DNA of 64,000 bases from Lasiosphaeris hirsuta (Eukaryota; Ascomycota; Sordariomycetes; Sordariales; Lasiosphaeriaceae), in NCBI GenBank assembly GCA_030549175.1, contig JAUKUA010000008.1, positions 558,001-622,000 on the forward strand, given 5' to 3'. Both the position numbers and the translations under genes were made by a program. Under the pieces are notes generated by a model. The model made no database searches. It saw only the letters and a program-made list of their open reading frames with translations, and was not told the DNA's origin. Below are positions 1 to 11,076 of the stretch, piece after piece. The first letter of the stretch is position 1. Every line of letters starts with the position of its first letter.

Positions 1-1007
1 ACTTAATAGCCTTGTTAAGCTTTGTCAAGTCATTTTAAAAATCTTAAACTTGGTTATTAAGTATTTTAGTTTTCGGGCTAACCTTGTTTATATGGCTGGT
101 TAAAATGTTAACCTACTTCTTAGTAATGTATTTATCAAGGTTATTTATCGTTATTTTCTTTCTAACTTAGAAGCTCCTTAATTTTATTCTTAAGGACATT
201 GATCTTATCTTTAAGATATTTTTAAAGAATATATATGTCAATAAGTACACTAACTATAGAAGATATAAAAACTACTTTAACTTCTTTAAGCTCTATAGTC
301 TTATTAATGAGCTAGTACATAACATATTAAAACTACATATACTAGTACTAGTTTATACCAGTAATAAGAACGTTTTTTAATCGGCTTAGATATAAACTTA
401 TATAAGGTTAAGGTAATTAAAATAAATAAGGGCTAAAGATAACTTCTCGTTTAAAATAGCTATGAGATAATAGTAAATAATCGTAAGAATAAATATCTTC
501 AAAGGTAAGTTATTATTATTAACATCTTACGTATTATATGTTACCTTGGCCTTATTTAACAGCTTCTTCAACTAGTATATATACAGATTATTAACTGAAT
601 CTTAGTTTTTTGTAGCTGACTTTAATTTTTAAATAAAGATATTCTTAATTTCTTCATTTACTATGAAGAAAAGTTTTAGATCGTTATTTATAATGGTAAT
701 ATATTTATAAGCTTCTTATGTATTTATTAACTTATTATAATACTTAAACTTAAAGCAAGCTTTATAGTTTAATAAGACCTTAAGCTTCTTACCACCGGTA
801 ATAAGTTACTTAGTTCTTTATTTAACTTATTTTTAAAGTACTTTTATACCTTAGTAGTAATACTTCTTAAGGGTATGATATTTAATGGATAAGCTAGTAA
901 AAAAGCTGAGTAAATTATATAAGAGATTTAATGTTATTTCTTTATCCTTATTATCAAGCTTACCATTACATAAAAAAATGTAGATAGCTCAGATAGGTTA
1001 GTCCGTT
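1..1007. other. AT-rich tract without a recognisable gene
   Basis: The sequence is strongly A+T rich, with stop codons scattered through all frames and very many TpA steps. This matches the heavily mutated transposons at 37-57 kb. No domain could be read on either strand. It is probably the eroded remainder of a repeat element. Confidence 0.6.
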
Positions 1008-1015
1008 GTGCGCAG

Positions 1016-1200
1016 TCCCTGCGCTCAATTGAGCACAGGGGGTGCGCTACCATTATATGGCAGCGCGCCCCCTAGACTAATTGCCAACGGGCTATCCTTT
1101 ACAATTATTTACACCACCATTACAATATGTCATGTCAGTGTTCATGTGAAGGACCACCAATATAACGCCCACCAAAGCGGTTCTTTTGACCGTAGCAGTG
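1016..1200. repeat. Dispersed repeat unit with hairpin, related to 15430-15560
   Basis: The stretch from about 1068 (ctaattgccaacgggc) through the attacaatatgtcatgtcag segment recurs with few differences near 15450-15510. Just before the shared part lies a hairpin with 12-bp arms at 1037-1048 and 1062-1073 that match at 11 of 12 positions, preceded by the palindrome ctcaattgag. The base composition is much less AT-rich than the flanks, so it is probably a separate, later insertion. It has no convincing coding capacity. Confidence 0.55.
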
Positions 1201-1529
1201 TTAGGGAGATACTGGAAGATAGTCTATACCTAGTTAATAACTGGTTTAACAGCTTTATCTTTGTTTTAAACAAGCTAATAAGCTAAAACATAGAAGCTTA
1301 CTATCACACCGAATATAGAACTAAATGTAATATCACAAAGTTGAAAGGGTAGGCTATCTATGTTAAATATACTTATAATAAGAAAATGTAGTAATATAAG
1401 TATGGCAAAGTAAGTAGACTACCGAACTTTGACTATAACTTTAAAGTTATTAAACTTCATTTATATTCTAAGCTTTAGTATAAGAGATAGTAATTAGTAA
1501 AATCTAGTTAACTATCTTATTGATTATAT

Positions 1530-2853
1530 TGTTACACTGGTAGGCTTACCTAAGGTCAACAGGGTCACTGACCTCCTTGACTGAGCTACACCACCGGCAC
1601 ATACTATACACACACACACCTATTGACCCATAGATATTTATCATGATTCAACGTAGAGAAAGGGAACTATCATAGGGAGTTAGCCACAATGTGGTTTAAC
1701 CCCAGGACATGCTCCCACGTGTGGCTAATGGCCTATTCAGCCGGCACATAGGTCAGCGGATCTCTATAAGTACCCACGGGTTGCGATGGGATACCTAGAA
1801 CTACTCACAAGCTAGAGTGGCCGTACAACGGATCTCGCCCGTGTTAGGTAACGTTATTAAACTTTAGATTTGTCATAGACAAGCTACTTAACCTCAGTAT
1901 CGTGATTAGGGCCTATATTGTTAGCTAAGATCCTGTAGTTGGTCTTTCGAATTATAGACCTTCCTATTATCGCTAGTATTCCTTTAGAAGACCTAGAACC
2001 CGACGTTCTCTGGAGTTTAGCTTTAGTAGTAATAGGTAGCCGTGACTTCTGTGTGTAAGTTACGAAGGGAACCGTTGTTATGACAGCCGATATAGGATCA
2101 ACCTAATAGCGCTGTAGCTAATGTAAGTACTAAGGACGTGAAGGAACACTTATAGTAATAGATACTATACTACTTAAGCTGTATGGATAAGTACTAATAC
2201 CGGCCGTAGACTAACGTGTAATAGGCCGGCTTCACTTAGCTTATAGCTACGGATTTGTAAGGTGTAAGAGACGGACGGTTAGAAAGGAGATTTGGGACCG
2301 ACGGGTGGCTAGGAGGATCTTTTAGGTATCTCGGTATTCTTATATCTTATATATAGCTTTTTATAAAAAGGATCGGTATATTACAATGGATCCCCGAGAG
2401 GAAGAAACTTCTTAGTTTTCTTTAGACAAACCTAAAAAGATTATTAGCTGAACTTTAATGAAGTTAAGGGGTAATATAACCTTGTGAACCTTTCTGTTTC
2501 TTTTAACTTGTAACTATGAAACATTATATCTTATCTTCTATTAAATTATTTTATCTCTCTAAATCTTCTTCTTCTTAGCTCTTTACTACTTTATATTGTA
2601 ATAGTTAACTTCCTTACCGTTCTATTCTAAAGTTCTAAATCTAACCTTATACTTATTAACCTTATGAAGATTAACTTCATAAGTTCGTCATATAAAAGCT
2701 CTAAACTAGACTAATAGTAATTATTGGGGTAGTTTGTTAAACGATAGAGTCGAGAGATTATAAAAGGTTAAAACTTTATAGTTTAATTCTTTAGTTAATA
2801 TCTTACCTTGTAGTTATTATACCTTGGACCTTTAGTAACTAACCTATGTTATA
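1530..2853 (+). repeat. 5' LTR of family A (about 1.32 kb)
   Basis: It begins tgttacactgg and ends tgttata, the RIP-altered forms of the TGTCACACTGG start and TGTCACA end seen in family A at 39747-41072 and 47098-48423. Long internal blocks such as the cgacgttctc and aaggacgtgaaggaac segments are shared with those copies. The length is within a few bases of 1326. Confidence 0.85.
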
Positions 2854-4105
2854 AATAATCTTTCTTCTTTATAAACAAATCCATTACTAACTATTGTATT
2901 ATTTATAATAACTAGTAACCTTTTATTATACTTAGTTACGATCTGAGGTAAAAAAATTAAACCTTCTCTTAGTACCGATCTTATAATTTAGAAACCTTCT
3001 AAGATAGAAATTAAGATTATTAAGAAGTTTTTTATACTCTCTTTAAGCTTCCAAATTATCAATAAACCTTTTTAATAGTTTATTAACTTCTATAACTAAG
3101 CCGTTAAAGCCTATAAAGAACTTTATTCCTTTATAGTTAATATATATAAAGATAAGAAAAAGCTTAATTCTCTCACTTCGATATTTACTATCCTTGTTAC
3201 TAACTATTAGTTTATGGTATAACACGTTAAAACAAATTAATATATCTTTAAAAGTACTTAGTAAGAACTAGAAGCCTCTTATATTACCTTTAGTATTAAG
3301 GTTAACTAGAAGTTAGCCTAATTTACTACTTAGATAACTTAATATAAAAAATCTCTTAACCTCGTTATTATATAAACTGAGATATTTCATAAGGAAATTA
3401 CTAAGTAAAAATAACAATAAGTATAACAGTCATAGAAATAGAAATCGTAGGCTAGGAAATAAAATGCAGAGCTTATCTAAGTTAAGAAACTCTTTCGAAT
3501 CTAAGAAGAAAAATAAGCTCGTTAAGACTGTTATAATATAAAACTTAGTTACTAGTTTATTATAACCTAAAGTTAACTTAATTTATTTATAACCTTATAA
3601 TAACTAAGAGGATTACGGACTCTAAAAGATTAAAAACTATTTAACTAGTTTAAGACTTATTTTAATAACCTCGTCAAAGAAGCTTTCGTATTAAGGTTAA
3701 CTAAAGTAAGATCTTATAATAAGAAATGGATTATCTAAAGAGTTATAACCTGTTTATAAAAAATATTCTTTATTAAACTTTTATAATAGACGTTATAACT
3801 ATCTAAGAAATTAACTTCTCTATAATACTTTGACTAAAACAAAGACCTTCTTTCTAACTGTAACTTATAATAAAGGATAACCCGAGAAATCTTAATACGA
3901 GTCTAAAGGTAAGTTAATAGTATGTAAAATTCTAATGTTAAGATAAGAAGTAAAAATATCAGAGATAACTTACCTCCTTATTATACTAAGATAAGAGCTT
4001 TACCCCTCTTTAATAATAGTAATAATAGTAACTTAAACAATGATTTATATTATATAGGCTTACCTCCCAGTTCACTAAGATTACTAAGAGACTTATTAAG
4101 GTTAT
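1530..4105 (+). mobile_element. Truncated Ty3-type LTR retrotransposon, family A (5' LTR plus start of internal region)
   Basis: Positions 1530-2853 match the LTRs of the complete element at 39747-48423. The following internal sequence stays collinear with 41073 onward up to about 4105, where similarity stops. No pol domains and no 3' LTR follow, so this is a 5' fragment on the plus strand. C-to-T and G-to-A differences from the 40-kb copy dominate, consistent with RIP. Coding capacity is lost. Confidence 0.8.
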
Positions 4106-4379
4106 TTCTTTATGATATTATAGATATATTAGCTACTTTACTCCTTTTCGGTAAAGTAGGAGAGGTTACAATACTTAAAATCACGTTACGTGTTAACTAT
4201 TTTAGAGAGGTATGTTATAATCTTAGAGAGGTGTTTTAGTACCTCTTCGTTCTACCTACCAAAGTCCCGTATATCTCGCCTACTAGCTAGGAAATGGTAA
4301 TTACTGTGGCGAAGATAAGTCCTAGGGTCATAGGTATAGCTTGTGTAAAATTACCGAGGAAGGGCAGGGGTAAAATATT
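4106..4379. other. Unassigned AT-rich joint
   Basis: Similarity to family A ends here and base composition rises gradually toward normal. I see no gene, terminal repeat or target duplication that explains the junction. Confidence 0.4.
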
Positions 4380-4850
4380 ACCTTACCTACGACTGATGGT
4401 TTCCTCTATCACGTTGAAAAGAAGGTCAAATTCCTCTCCGATTTGGTAGGCACGAGCTTCGACCACCATTAGAAAATATCCCCGAGCATCTCGGTAGAAA
4501 GCATGTCCCGCCGCTTCCGGACCCGATCTGGAGACGGGATCTTAGTGCAATCCCTATTTTTTCCGCATTCGGTTGTTGTAATTCACCGAGTCCTTGGACC
4601 GTGGGTCAAAGTAAGTATCCATGATACCGTAAGCCGTCCAGATACAATCTTCAATCCCGATAAGGGTAACTGATGTTTGAGCCTCATAGAGGCACCACTT
4701 AGTATCTGAGCTGGAGTAGCGGGATGAGGTTGGCAGGCAGTCGAGAGCCCAGGAATTTCGGAGTGGTTTGCCGTCCGAGTTTTGGCGCATGTCTCTGCAT
4801 AGCTCCCGGTGGTTACGAAGGGCAAAAAAGGGAAGATGGATATGAAGCAC
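4380..4850 (-). pseudogene. Relic of a fungus-specific protein family (YLYEAQ...DTYF type)
   Basis: The minus-strand reading contains LHIHLPFFALR, NSDGKPLRNS, CLYEAQTSV, IWTAYGIMDTYFDP and, past a stop near 4555, a segment with ARGYFLMVVEARAYQ. The same order (an HLPFYALR-like start, YLYEAQ, WTAY..DTYF, then PREYFL) is typical of a large fungal family of unknown function that I recall as sometimes annotated CorA-like. Here it covers only the middle of such a protein, is interrupted by a stop and has no upstream or downstream exons, so it is a broken remnant. The family assignment is from memory and moderate at best. Confidence 0.45.
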
Positions 4851-5253
4851 GAAGGTTTGGAATCCTCTAATCTATATACGTTATGTGGTCAGTGCATGTT
4901 TTAACATGATGATATAGACCCATGAATCTCAACTTGTGCATACCGCCAGAGCTACCCCGATAGAGGGACTGAGTTTTACGTGGTGGCGAAAGAGGGTCAA
5001 GAGGGCTTCCCTTTGTGAAGATGGTGCCGTTGATGCTAATACCTCAATACCCGTTGCGTCGAGGTCCGGGAGATACCTATCTTGAAGCATTAGATCGTGT
5101 GTCGGGTGCGGCCGCTGATAATTAATGATTGATAGGGGTAATGTTTTAACCTACACGCATCTTCTATCAACATCTAGGGTCATGTCATCAAAACCCTTGT
5201 CAATAGTGCTAAAACAGTTGGTAAATCTATATAATGGAGTGCCAGTCCGTCCA

Positions 5254-5835
5254 TTAGCACCGAAGAATGTCGCGGTGCAAACATGGCCGGGTACGTACTG
5301 GCGTATTGAGCACTTCAGTAAGCTGAGCTTTTGTCAGGCCGCCGTGGTGTGGCTTGCCTGGCCGGTGCACCGGTCCCCTGGCGTTGGCATCATTTCTCCT
5401 GTCATCAACGATGGCGATAAGTGGAAGTTCTCTTTCGACGTCGTGTTTCGAGCTATGGATCGAATGTTCGACAAATTTAACGACTGCGTCAAGATGGGGA
5501 TCCACTCGATTTTCGACTCCGGTGCCCCTCACGAACCGCCTTACGGCGCTGGGTAGTTCTGCCTCTGGGCCTGAGTCTTCTTCGTCTGCGTTTTCTTCGT
5601 CTGCGTCTTCTTCATCTCCGCCTTCTTCGTCACAGTCTGACTGAGCAGTACCATCACTCTCGCTATCGGAGCCAGTAAAGTAATGGCCCAAATCTTTTAG
5701 GTAGTCTAGATAAGACTTGTTCTCAGACTCTCGGTCAAATTGCCGAGGGTGTTGGAAGATGCAAGGCCACCGTGGCTGGCGATGTGGAAGCGGTGAGAGT
5801 GGCATCGTAGCTCCGAGGTGTGGTGGTGAGGGCAA
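5254..5835 (-). CDS. Hypothetical acidic protein or fragment (193 codons)
   Basis: An open minus-strand frame of normal composition. Its centre (about residues 55-90) is an Asp/Glu/Ser stretch built from repeated DEE units, with the reverse complement of short GTCTTCTTCGTC-like repeats in the DNA. The flanking parts are mixed and unrecognised. Start and end are not supported by an obvious promoter or splice sites, and it may be part of the same decayed gene as the relic at 4380-4850. No function is assigned. Confidence 0.25.
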   Translation of the reverse strand: MPSPPHLGATMPLSPLPHRQPRWPCIFQHPRQFDRESENKSYLDYLKDLGHYFTGSDSESDGTAQSDCDEEGGDEEDADEENADEEDSGPEAELPSAVRRFVRGTGVENRVDPHLDAVVKFVEHSIHSSKHDVERELPLIAIVDDRRNDANARGPVHRPGKPHHGGLTKAQLTEVLNTPVRTRPCLHRDILRC

Positions 5836-6731
5836 TACGATGTTGGATAAATAAAAGGGGACTCGAGACGGTGATATCTTGGGAGGACCAGGTCAGGAGT
5901 TAACTAAGTTGAAGATAACGCTAGGCAGCAACATCACTGCAGCCACAGCCTCTGGTCCCTTTGGAAATTTGGGGGCAGGTACTCCATACCTATGCAGGCA
6001 CATACATGGAGTCACACGCACTCGAGCCAGGCGCAAGTGCTGGTTTACTAATGCAAAGCTTTTCTCGTCTACCTATTCTGATTGGCCACTGGCAAGAATT
6101 TGTCTTTGCAACCTCAGCTGGCACTCCCAGCACCTATCCCACTAGTGAGCATTTGCTCAAGCTCGGAAACGCTCTCTCTGTCTGTCTTGCCTCCAGTCGT
6201 TCGGTTCTTCCGCTGGCCTCGCAGGGATATCAAAGCCGGGATGGACGGCGCCTCAGCCAGATAGCGCGACATGGAGTATGAGTAATTCTGGCGGCTGCCG
6301 TAAAATGGTATTAGCAGCTACTCCACAATCAAGGGCTCCGATGGTTGCTCACGCCGTCCCTGCATGCGGACACAGGCTGTTTGCATGCAGCGGCTGGGCG
6401 CATATGTGGCACATCGAGGGGTCGAGTTCTCTTCGGACACTGGGGAAAGGGTGGCTGCTCAATGGCGTCTTCAGGACTCCGTCTGCTTCCAGTTCAGTCG
6501 CGGATATCTTCAACCATGTCTACGCCGACATATATGATTGACATTTGGAGCGCTGCACTTAAGTATTTCTTTCTCCAACGGCCCAGCGCTGGATTTCTCT
6601 CCACCGCTTCTCTCTTTTGCGCATTGACATGCCAAGCAACTCCGCTCTACAATTGCTCTCGATGTAACTTCGTCGTTCGCCTAACCGATGCGCATTGCTA
6701 CCAGTGTCCTCATCCCCGCGAGTTTCGCCGC

Positions 6732-6756
6732 CCGTATTGCGCAGTGCGCAATACGG
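6732..6756. repeat. Perfect 12-bp-arm palindrome
   Basis: The arms CCGTATTGCGCA and TGCGCAATACGG are exact reverse complements separated by a single G. A related gcgcaatacgg occurs near 23649 and tgcgcaatac near 8220. Its function is unknown. It could be a transposon terminus, a dyad binding site or a chance palindrome. Confidence 0.7.
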
Positions 6757-7859
6757 CTGCTTGATTGCTTGGGACCGCTGCGCTTCTAATTGGCAAGTGC
6801 GGACCAATGGGATGCATGCTGGGTTTGGGCCACGACTTGGGCGTGACCATCAACACTATTCTGCACATTATTCAGCCGCTGGCAGAATCCAGCATTTTCC
6901 AATATTTGTGCCTTCCACATCTAGACGGCATCATCATCATCGCTAGCATAACAAATGAGTCCCTGGCCCCTACTTCAAAACGACCGGCTCGGCCCTTAGA
7001 CTCGCATGCCGGAACGCAAAACCATTAGCCCTCTCAACGCCAATCCTCACCCACCACTGCTGCGGCTTCCCGTCCGTCACCCCCTTCTTCTCTCGAGTAC
7101 CAAGACATTATACACATCCATTACTGCCGGCCCGCCGAACCGCAATGCTTCCCAGCGGGGTCCCCGTTCCTGACAATTGGTACAGAAAGAGCAACTGGCC
7201 GCGTTGAAAAGCCTCGGCAACGCCCGAACTTCAATATAGGACCATCCGGGCCGCTGGCTCCCTAGCAGATCGCGACGCGTGAGGAGCGCGGTAAAGTCAA
7301 TCTGTCGAAACATGTCGCAGAGATACTTGGGTCGCTTTCCTCTCTTGATCCCCTTGCTCATTGTGCACATCCCACCGAGTGTCGAAATGATGCCAGTACT
7401 GGTCAAACATCTTCCCCGACTCCTCAAACGCCGTGTCGTAGTCCTTACCCTGTATTCCGCTGCCCTAGATCCCCGCATCTTCTTCCTCGGTCGGAATCCA
7501 TGCGTCGATGCACTGGATCCAATGGTACCCGAATGTTACGCATGTCAATCATCGTAGGTTGCCTGCTGTGAGAGCCAATGCAATCAAATATCGATTGAGA
7601 AAGTAAAAGAATTTAGACAAGCATGTTCGCCGTGAGCCATCCGCTAGTTTCTTAGGCGTTAGTGATATAGGTCCACTAAAAGGTGCCTGATCTCTTCGTT
7701 TCAAGTTGTATTCCCTCCCCAAAACCAGGGAGCTCTTTCGCCTTCCACGTTGAAATTACCCTTCTTCAACCTAGGCCACAAGCGCTGGTCTTGAGGGTGC
7801 TGTGGACTTTGGGGAATTCTTGAAGCACCACAACAGCGCTGAACCGACCGCTGTCTAAC

Positions 7860-7930
7860 CGACTGTGACCGTGATAGTGACTACAACCGTGACAGTGACT
7901 ACAACCGTGACAGTGGCTACAACCGTGACC
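7860..7930. repeat. 18-bp tandem repeat, about 3.5 copies
   Basis: The unit is close to gtgacagtgactacaacc, repeated with small changes. On the plus strand it would encode a TVTVTT-type Thr/Val run like those in fungal wall proteins, and on the minus strand a Cys/His-rich HGCSHC run. No surrounding gene model supports either reading. Confidence 0.6.
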
Positions 7931-8214
7931 CCTGGCCTTCACCGTCTTTTCTTTGCTGACGGCCATTGACAGACAGCCTTTAAGAGTCCTGGTACCTGTA
8001 TGGCTGAAAGGCGGTAGTGGAAAAGTGGGTGTAGAGGATGTATACAGTCAATTGTATATGTGAGGTACCTAAGTTGGCCAATAGATGCCAAGAGCTATTG
8101 ATGTAGTGGCTAATATCCTGGCCACTTCAAGTGCGACAAACAGCTCAGCGACATCTACTTTCTGTTTCCAGAACCTGTACCCCCCCCCCCAACGTCGGCA
8201 CAACAGTGATTCAC

Positions 8215-8642
8215 TCACTGCGCAATACAAACCAGCTGGCCATCACGTCTAGCGCACTCTGTACAAAGAATACTGTTAGCTACTCTCCTAATGGTAAAGT
8301 ACTGATTTGTCTCAAACATCTTTGGGGCAGTGACTTACTTCCTTTGGCGACCGGAGAGTTGTTTGACGGGCCCGTGAAGTACTTGCAGCTGCTACCTTGC
8401 TTGTGACTGCAATTGTTAGGACAGTTGCAGGCAAAGTCTAAACGAGGTTAGCCGGTATTAGCAAGAGTCATGTTAATATACTTTGGCCAGACCCAGGATA
8501 ACTACTCACAGGAATCAGTGGCGATGAGGATGTTAACTGGAACATCGACCGCAGCTTCTTGGGAGATGGGGACAGCGGAGGCCATGGCTTGGTGGGCCGA
8601 GAAGAGCGCAACGGCGGCCGAAATGGCGGTCTGGAAGAGCAT
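8215..8642 (-). CDS. Small secreted cysteine-rich protein, 91 aa, three exons
   Basis: Exons run 8642-8510, 8437-8339 and 8258-8215 on the minus strand. The introns (72 and 80 nt) have GTGAGT/TTTAG and GTAAGT/TACAG borders. The frame closes exactly at 276 nt with a TGA. The protein begins MLFQTAISAAVALFSAHQAM, a typical secretion signal (likely cut after about residue 22), followed by a short pro-like stretch. The cysteine-rich C-terminal half includes FACNCPNNCSHKQGSSCKYF and ends with CARRDGQLVCIAQ, giving seven cysteines after residue 45, with a CxC pair near the start. A TATA motif lies about 100 bp upstream. I do not recognise a named family; size, signal and Cys spacing suggest an effector-like or antimicrobial-type secreted peptide. 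The splice model is mine from consensus sites; function is inferred. Confidence 0.75.
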
Positions 8643-8743
8643 TTTGGGCAGTTTGGTGGTAGGTTCGTTATGGAATGAGTTTTCGTTATGACTTTCTTGA
8701 TGTCTGGGCTTTCTGATGGACGACTCTTCTGAGGATCTGTGGG

Positions 8744-8752
8744 CTATTTATA
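8744..8752 (-). promoter_or_regulatory. TATA motif upstream of the 8215-8642 gene
   Basis: Minus-strand TATAAATAG lies about 100 bp before the ATG at 8642. The spacing fits a fungal core promoter. Confidence 0.5.
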
Positions 8753-9211
8753 TGATTCTCGCACATTGAACACAGAGCGATTTTCAAAAATGCCTTGTGA
8801 CCTGGCCAGGCATTCTCACGGGTGTCGGCCTGATGGCGACGTTGAAGATTGTCGGCATTGTCGCAAAGCCGAGGCAAAAGCACCCAGGCAGGAGGATTCC
8901 ATGCCAAGCTTGAGACTCGCAACCCAAGGTCCCTTGCGTTGTGTATCGAATGTTAGGTTGTCAGGTTGGAAGAATCAGAAGGATGAGAGCACAGCCCCTT
9001 TGAAGTCGAGTAGATCATGTGAGGTTCAATCTAAACAGCCCGAGATCTAATTGGTTTTGCTATGCAAGCAATATCTTGGAGCTGCGGAAGGCGCCGGTTT
9101 CCCGCTACCCGTGATCCTTCCACACGAAAGGATTGTGACAAGGCGTTCTGTGCCGCATGCAAGTCGCCCTTTCCGTGTCGAGCCGAGCGATCCGACCCGA
9201 GTGCGGCACCT

Positions 9212-9219
9212 TATATAAA
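9212..9219 (+). promoter_or_regulatory. TATA motif upstream of the DUF3632 gene
   Basis: TATATAAA stands 133 bp before the ATG at 9352, in otherwise GC-rich sequence. Confidence 0.5.
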
Positions 9220-9351
9220 CCCTCAGGGGATGTCATCCCACCCGCTGGGTGCAAGACTTTCAACTTCATCGGCCCCACGCAGGGCAGATTGATTATATTT
9301 ACTCCAGGCTTCCTGTTAACAAGCAGCGCAACCATCTAAATTTGAATTATT

Positions 9352-10409
9352 ATGGATGCGCAGATCCCATCGCTCCCGGCCCACCCGCGGGCGATGCTGT
9401 CAGTTATTGTCCGACAGGCGTATCGCGAGCAAGCCCGTCGCAGCGGGGTTGACAACGGCCTGTGGGCTTCTGCCTGGAGCAAATGGCAGTCTATCAATAG
9501 CCGGTTTTACCGCGGGACTCAGTCAGCCGAGGACCTGGAGTGGGATATGCATGATCTTTGGTATCTCTACTACGAAGCAAGCAGTGCGTATACTAGTGGT
9601 ACGGCGGAAAGCCCATATTTGCTGATTACCAGGCAGTGAACACCCCCGAGGAGAGCCCTGCTCTCGACCGACTGGCTTTACAAATTGTCCAGGCCCGGGA
9701 GCAGGGGCTGTTGAACCGAGAAGGAGGCGGGGGCCTTGTGCAGGCAAAAACGACTGACGGCCATGTCTGGAGTGATCTACCCTTCCTGGTCCCGGACATG
9801 ACCAAGCACTGGCTTGATGGGCATGCTGGACTGAGCTCGGCACAGCGTCTTAGCCTTTCCAAGTTCCTTGCTAATCTCGCATCTGCCGGCATTGGAAGAG
9901 ACGACGGGCTCTGCGCCATCGCCCTTTCAACGTTCCGCGAAGCTCTGGAGACGCCGCGCCCCTTGGGGACCTCAGCAGACCAGCAACAGGGTGAAGATGC
10001 TTCGAGACCAGAGGCGGAGCTGAGCGTTGCCGCTTGTCTCCCAAGCGTGAATTCGTGGCTCAGCTGGGCCGGGCTAAAGATCATCCAACTCTCGGAAAAG
10101 GAGAAATCATGGAGTGCCAGTGAGCCCGGCCCGTTGTTTCGAATCGCAAACCCGGATCCTGGCACACCCGTTACTGGCTTCTGCACCGTAAGATGGATCT
10201 TTTGGCTGACCCGGCTCGAGAGCCTGGCCAAATCCTTCAGGGACTCCGGCGAGGATGCCCTTTCAGCCGTCGCCACTGGCTTGATGGATAACATGCTCAT
10301 CTTAGTCGAGGCAACCGGGGGACGCCTGAAGAAGGATTTGGAGACAGCATATTTGAGCGGCGCAGTGCAGCATCGCCCCATTGCTGAGGACATGTCTAGC
10401 CCTAAGTAA
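9352..10409 (+). CDS. DUF3632 family protein, 334 aa, two exons
   Basis: Exon 1 is 9352-9583 and exon 2 is 9637-10409. The 53-nt intron starts GTGCGT, contains GCTGAT and ends GCAG, in phase 1. The joined protein carries the signature of the fungal DUF3632 family (PF12311): LDRLALQIVQAREQGLL, then WSDLPFLVPDM, LSLSKFLANLASAGIG, and CAIALSTFREALETPRPL, followed by a helical C-terminal half with NSWLSWAGLKIIQLSE. The family is common in multiple copies in ascomycetes and its biochemical role is unknown; there is no signal peptide, so a cytoplasmic or nuclear location is likely. A shorter 38-nt intron (9599-9636) would also keep frame but is improbably small. No stops or frameshifts, so it appears intact. 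Confidence 0.8.
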
Positions 10410-10687
10410 TATAGATTGCCTCCTTTTCCGCGTTACGATAGACCAATATCATGCAACACTTTATGTCGTGGCACAGCACAAGGACTCGGATCTTTCGGAC
10501 TTTACTAAATGACGGGCTTAAACGTTCGCCATATAACTGTAAACAGATATCGCGGTTTAGTGTGTTTTACCCTCACATTAGTATAAGTAGTACCCCAAAG
10601 CCAAGTCTCGACTTCATGCCATCTGCCGAATCTGCAACAAATTACTCCAAACTAAATCACATTGCACAGTTCCTGAGCTCATTCTCC

Positions 10688-11076
10688 ATGAAGCCCTCAG
10701 AATCCTTCTCCTACCTCGCCATGGGCATGGCAGCTATCACTGGCGTCCAAGCGGCCGCCATGGGCGATCCTGGCATTCTTGCCCGGGCAGAGTGTAAAAG
10801 CGCTAAGAGCGACGATGGGCAAGCGAGTTCTGAAAACACCTTTTCCGGTAATAATACCACTAGCCTTGGGAAGCGCGCGTGGGATGGGGTAGGTTGCAGT
10901 TTATACCCACCAGTCACCCATCTTCGTCCAATACTTGAGACTAATAACCCAATTTTCTACAATCACAGACCTGTGATTATGGCCCCCAAACCTGCCCATA
11001 CTCGTGGAGGACGGGCAACATGATTTGCAAATCATACTGCCACTGTCTTAACACTTCTCCGGTATGTCGTTATTAG
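10688..11076 (+). CDS. Secreted cysteine-rich peptide precursor with Kex2-type site, 102 aa
   Basis: Exon 1 is 10688-10888 and exon 2 is 10969-11076. The 80-nt intron begins GTAGGT, has ACTAATAAC as likely branch site and ends ATCACAG, in phase 0. The protein starts MKPSESFSYLAMGMAAITGV (signal peptide, cut near residue 24). A polar pro-region with one Cys and an NNTT glycosylation sequon follows, then LGKR (residues 60-63), a Kex2-type dibasic site. Cleavage there would release a mature peptide of about 39 residues beginning AWDGTCDYGPQTC, with six cysteines in all, including the GNMICKSYCHC cluster. A possible second intron (GTATGT at 11062 to TCTAG at 11100) would only shorten the tail. 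An in-frame upstream ATG at 10451 exists, but its extension lacks signal-peptide character. I infer an effector- or defence-like secreted peptide; the family is unknown to me. Confidence 0.7.

Larger units (their letters stand above)
5836..8214. other. Intergenic region with minor repeats and no confident gene
   Basis: Several open frames overlap but none shows a domain, signal peptide or consistent splice sites. The minus strand from about 7545 to 7100 has a coding-like stretch (a MFDQYWHHFDTRWD-type reading) broken by stops, possibly a gene remnant I cannot name. A perfect palindrome (6732-6756), an 18-bp tandem repeat (7860-7930) and a 10-C run near 8181 lie here. Confidence 0.5.

Noticed and set aside
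1008..1286. 92-codon open frame on the plus strand
   Set aside because: It lies across the dispersed repeat and its hairpin and has no domain or conserved frame in the second copy, so it is not called a gene.
9626..10393. Long minus-strand frame opposite the DUF3632 gene
   Set aside because: A shadow of the GC-rich coding strand; the plus-strand reading has family homology, this one has none.
9636..10409. Separate gene starting at the second DUF3632 exon
   Set aside because: The start would be GTG, and a well-formed 53-nt intron joins it in frame to the preceding ATG exon.
10451..11023. 190-codon single-exon reading covering the secreted peptide gene
   Set aside because: The 5' part includes promoter-like DNA, and the 3' part reads through an intron with good splice sites. 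Splicing yields a Cys-rich C-terminus, which is a better model.
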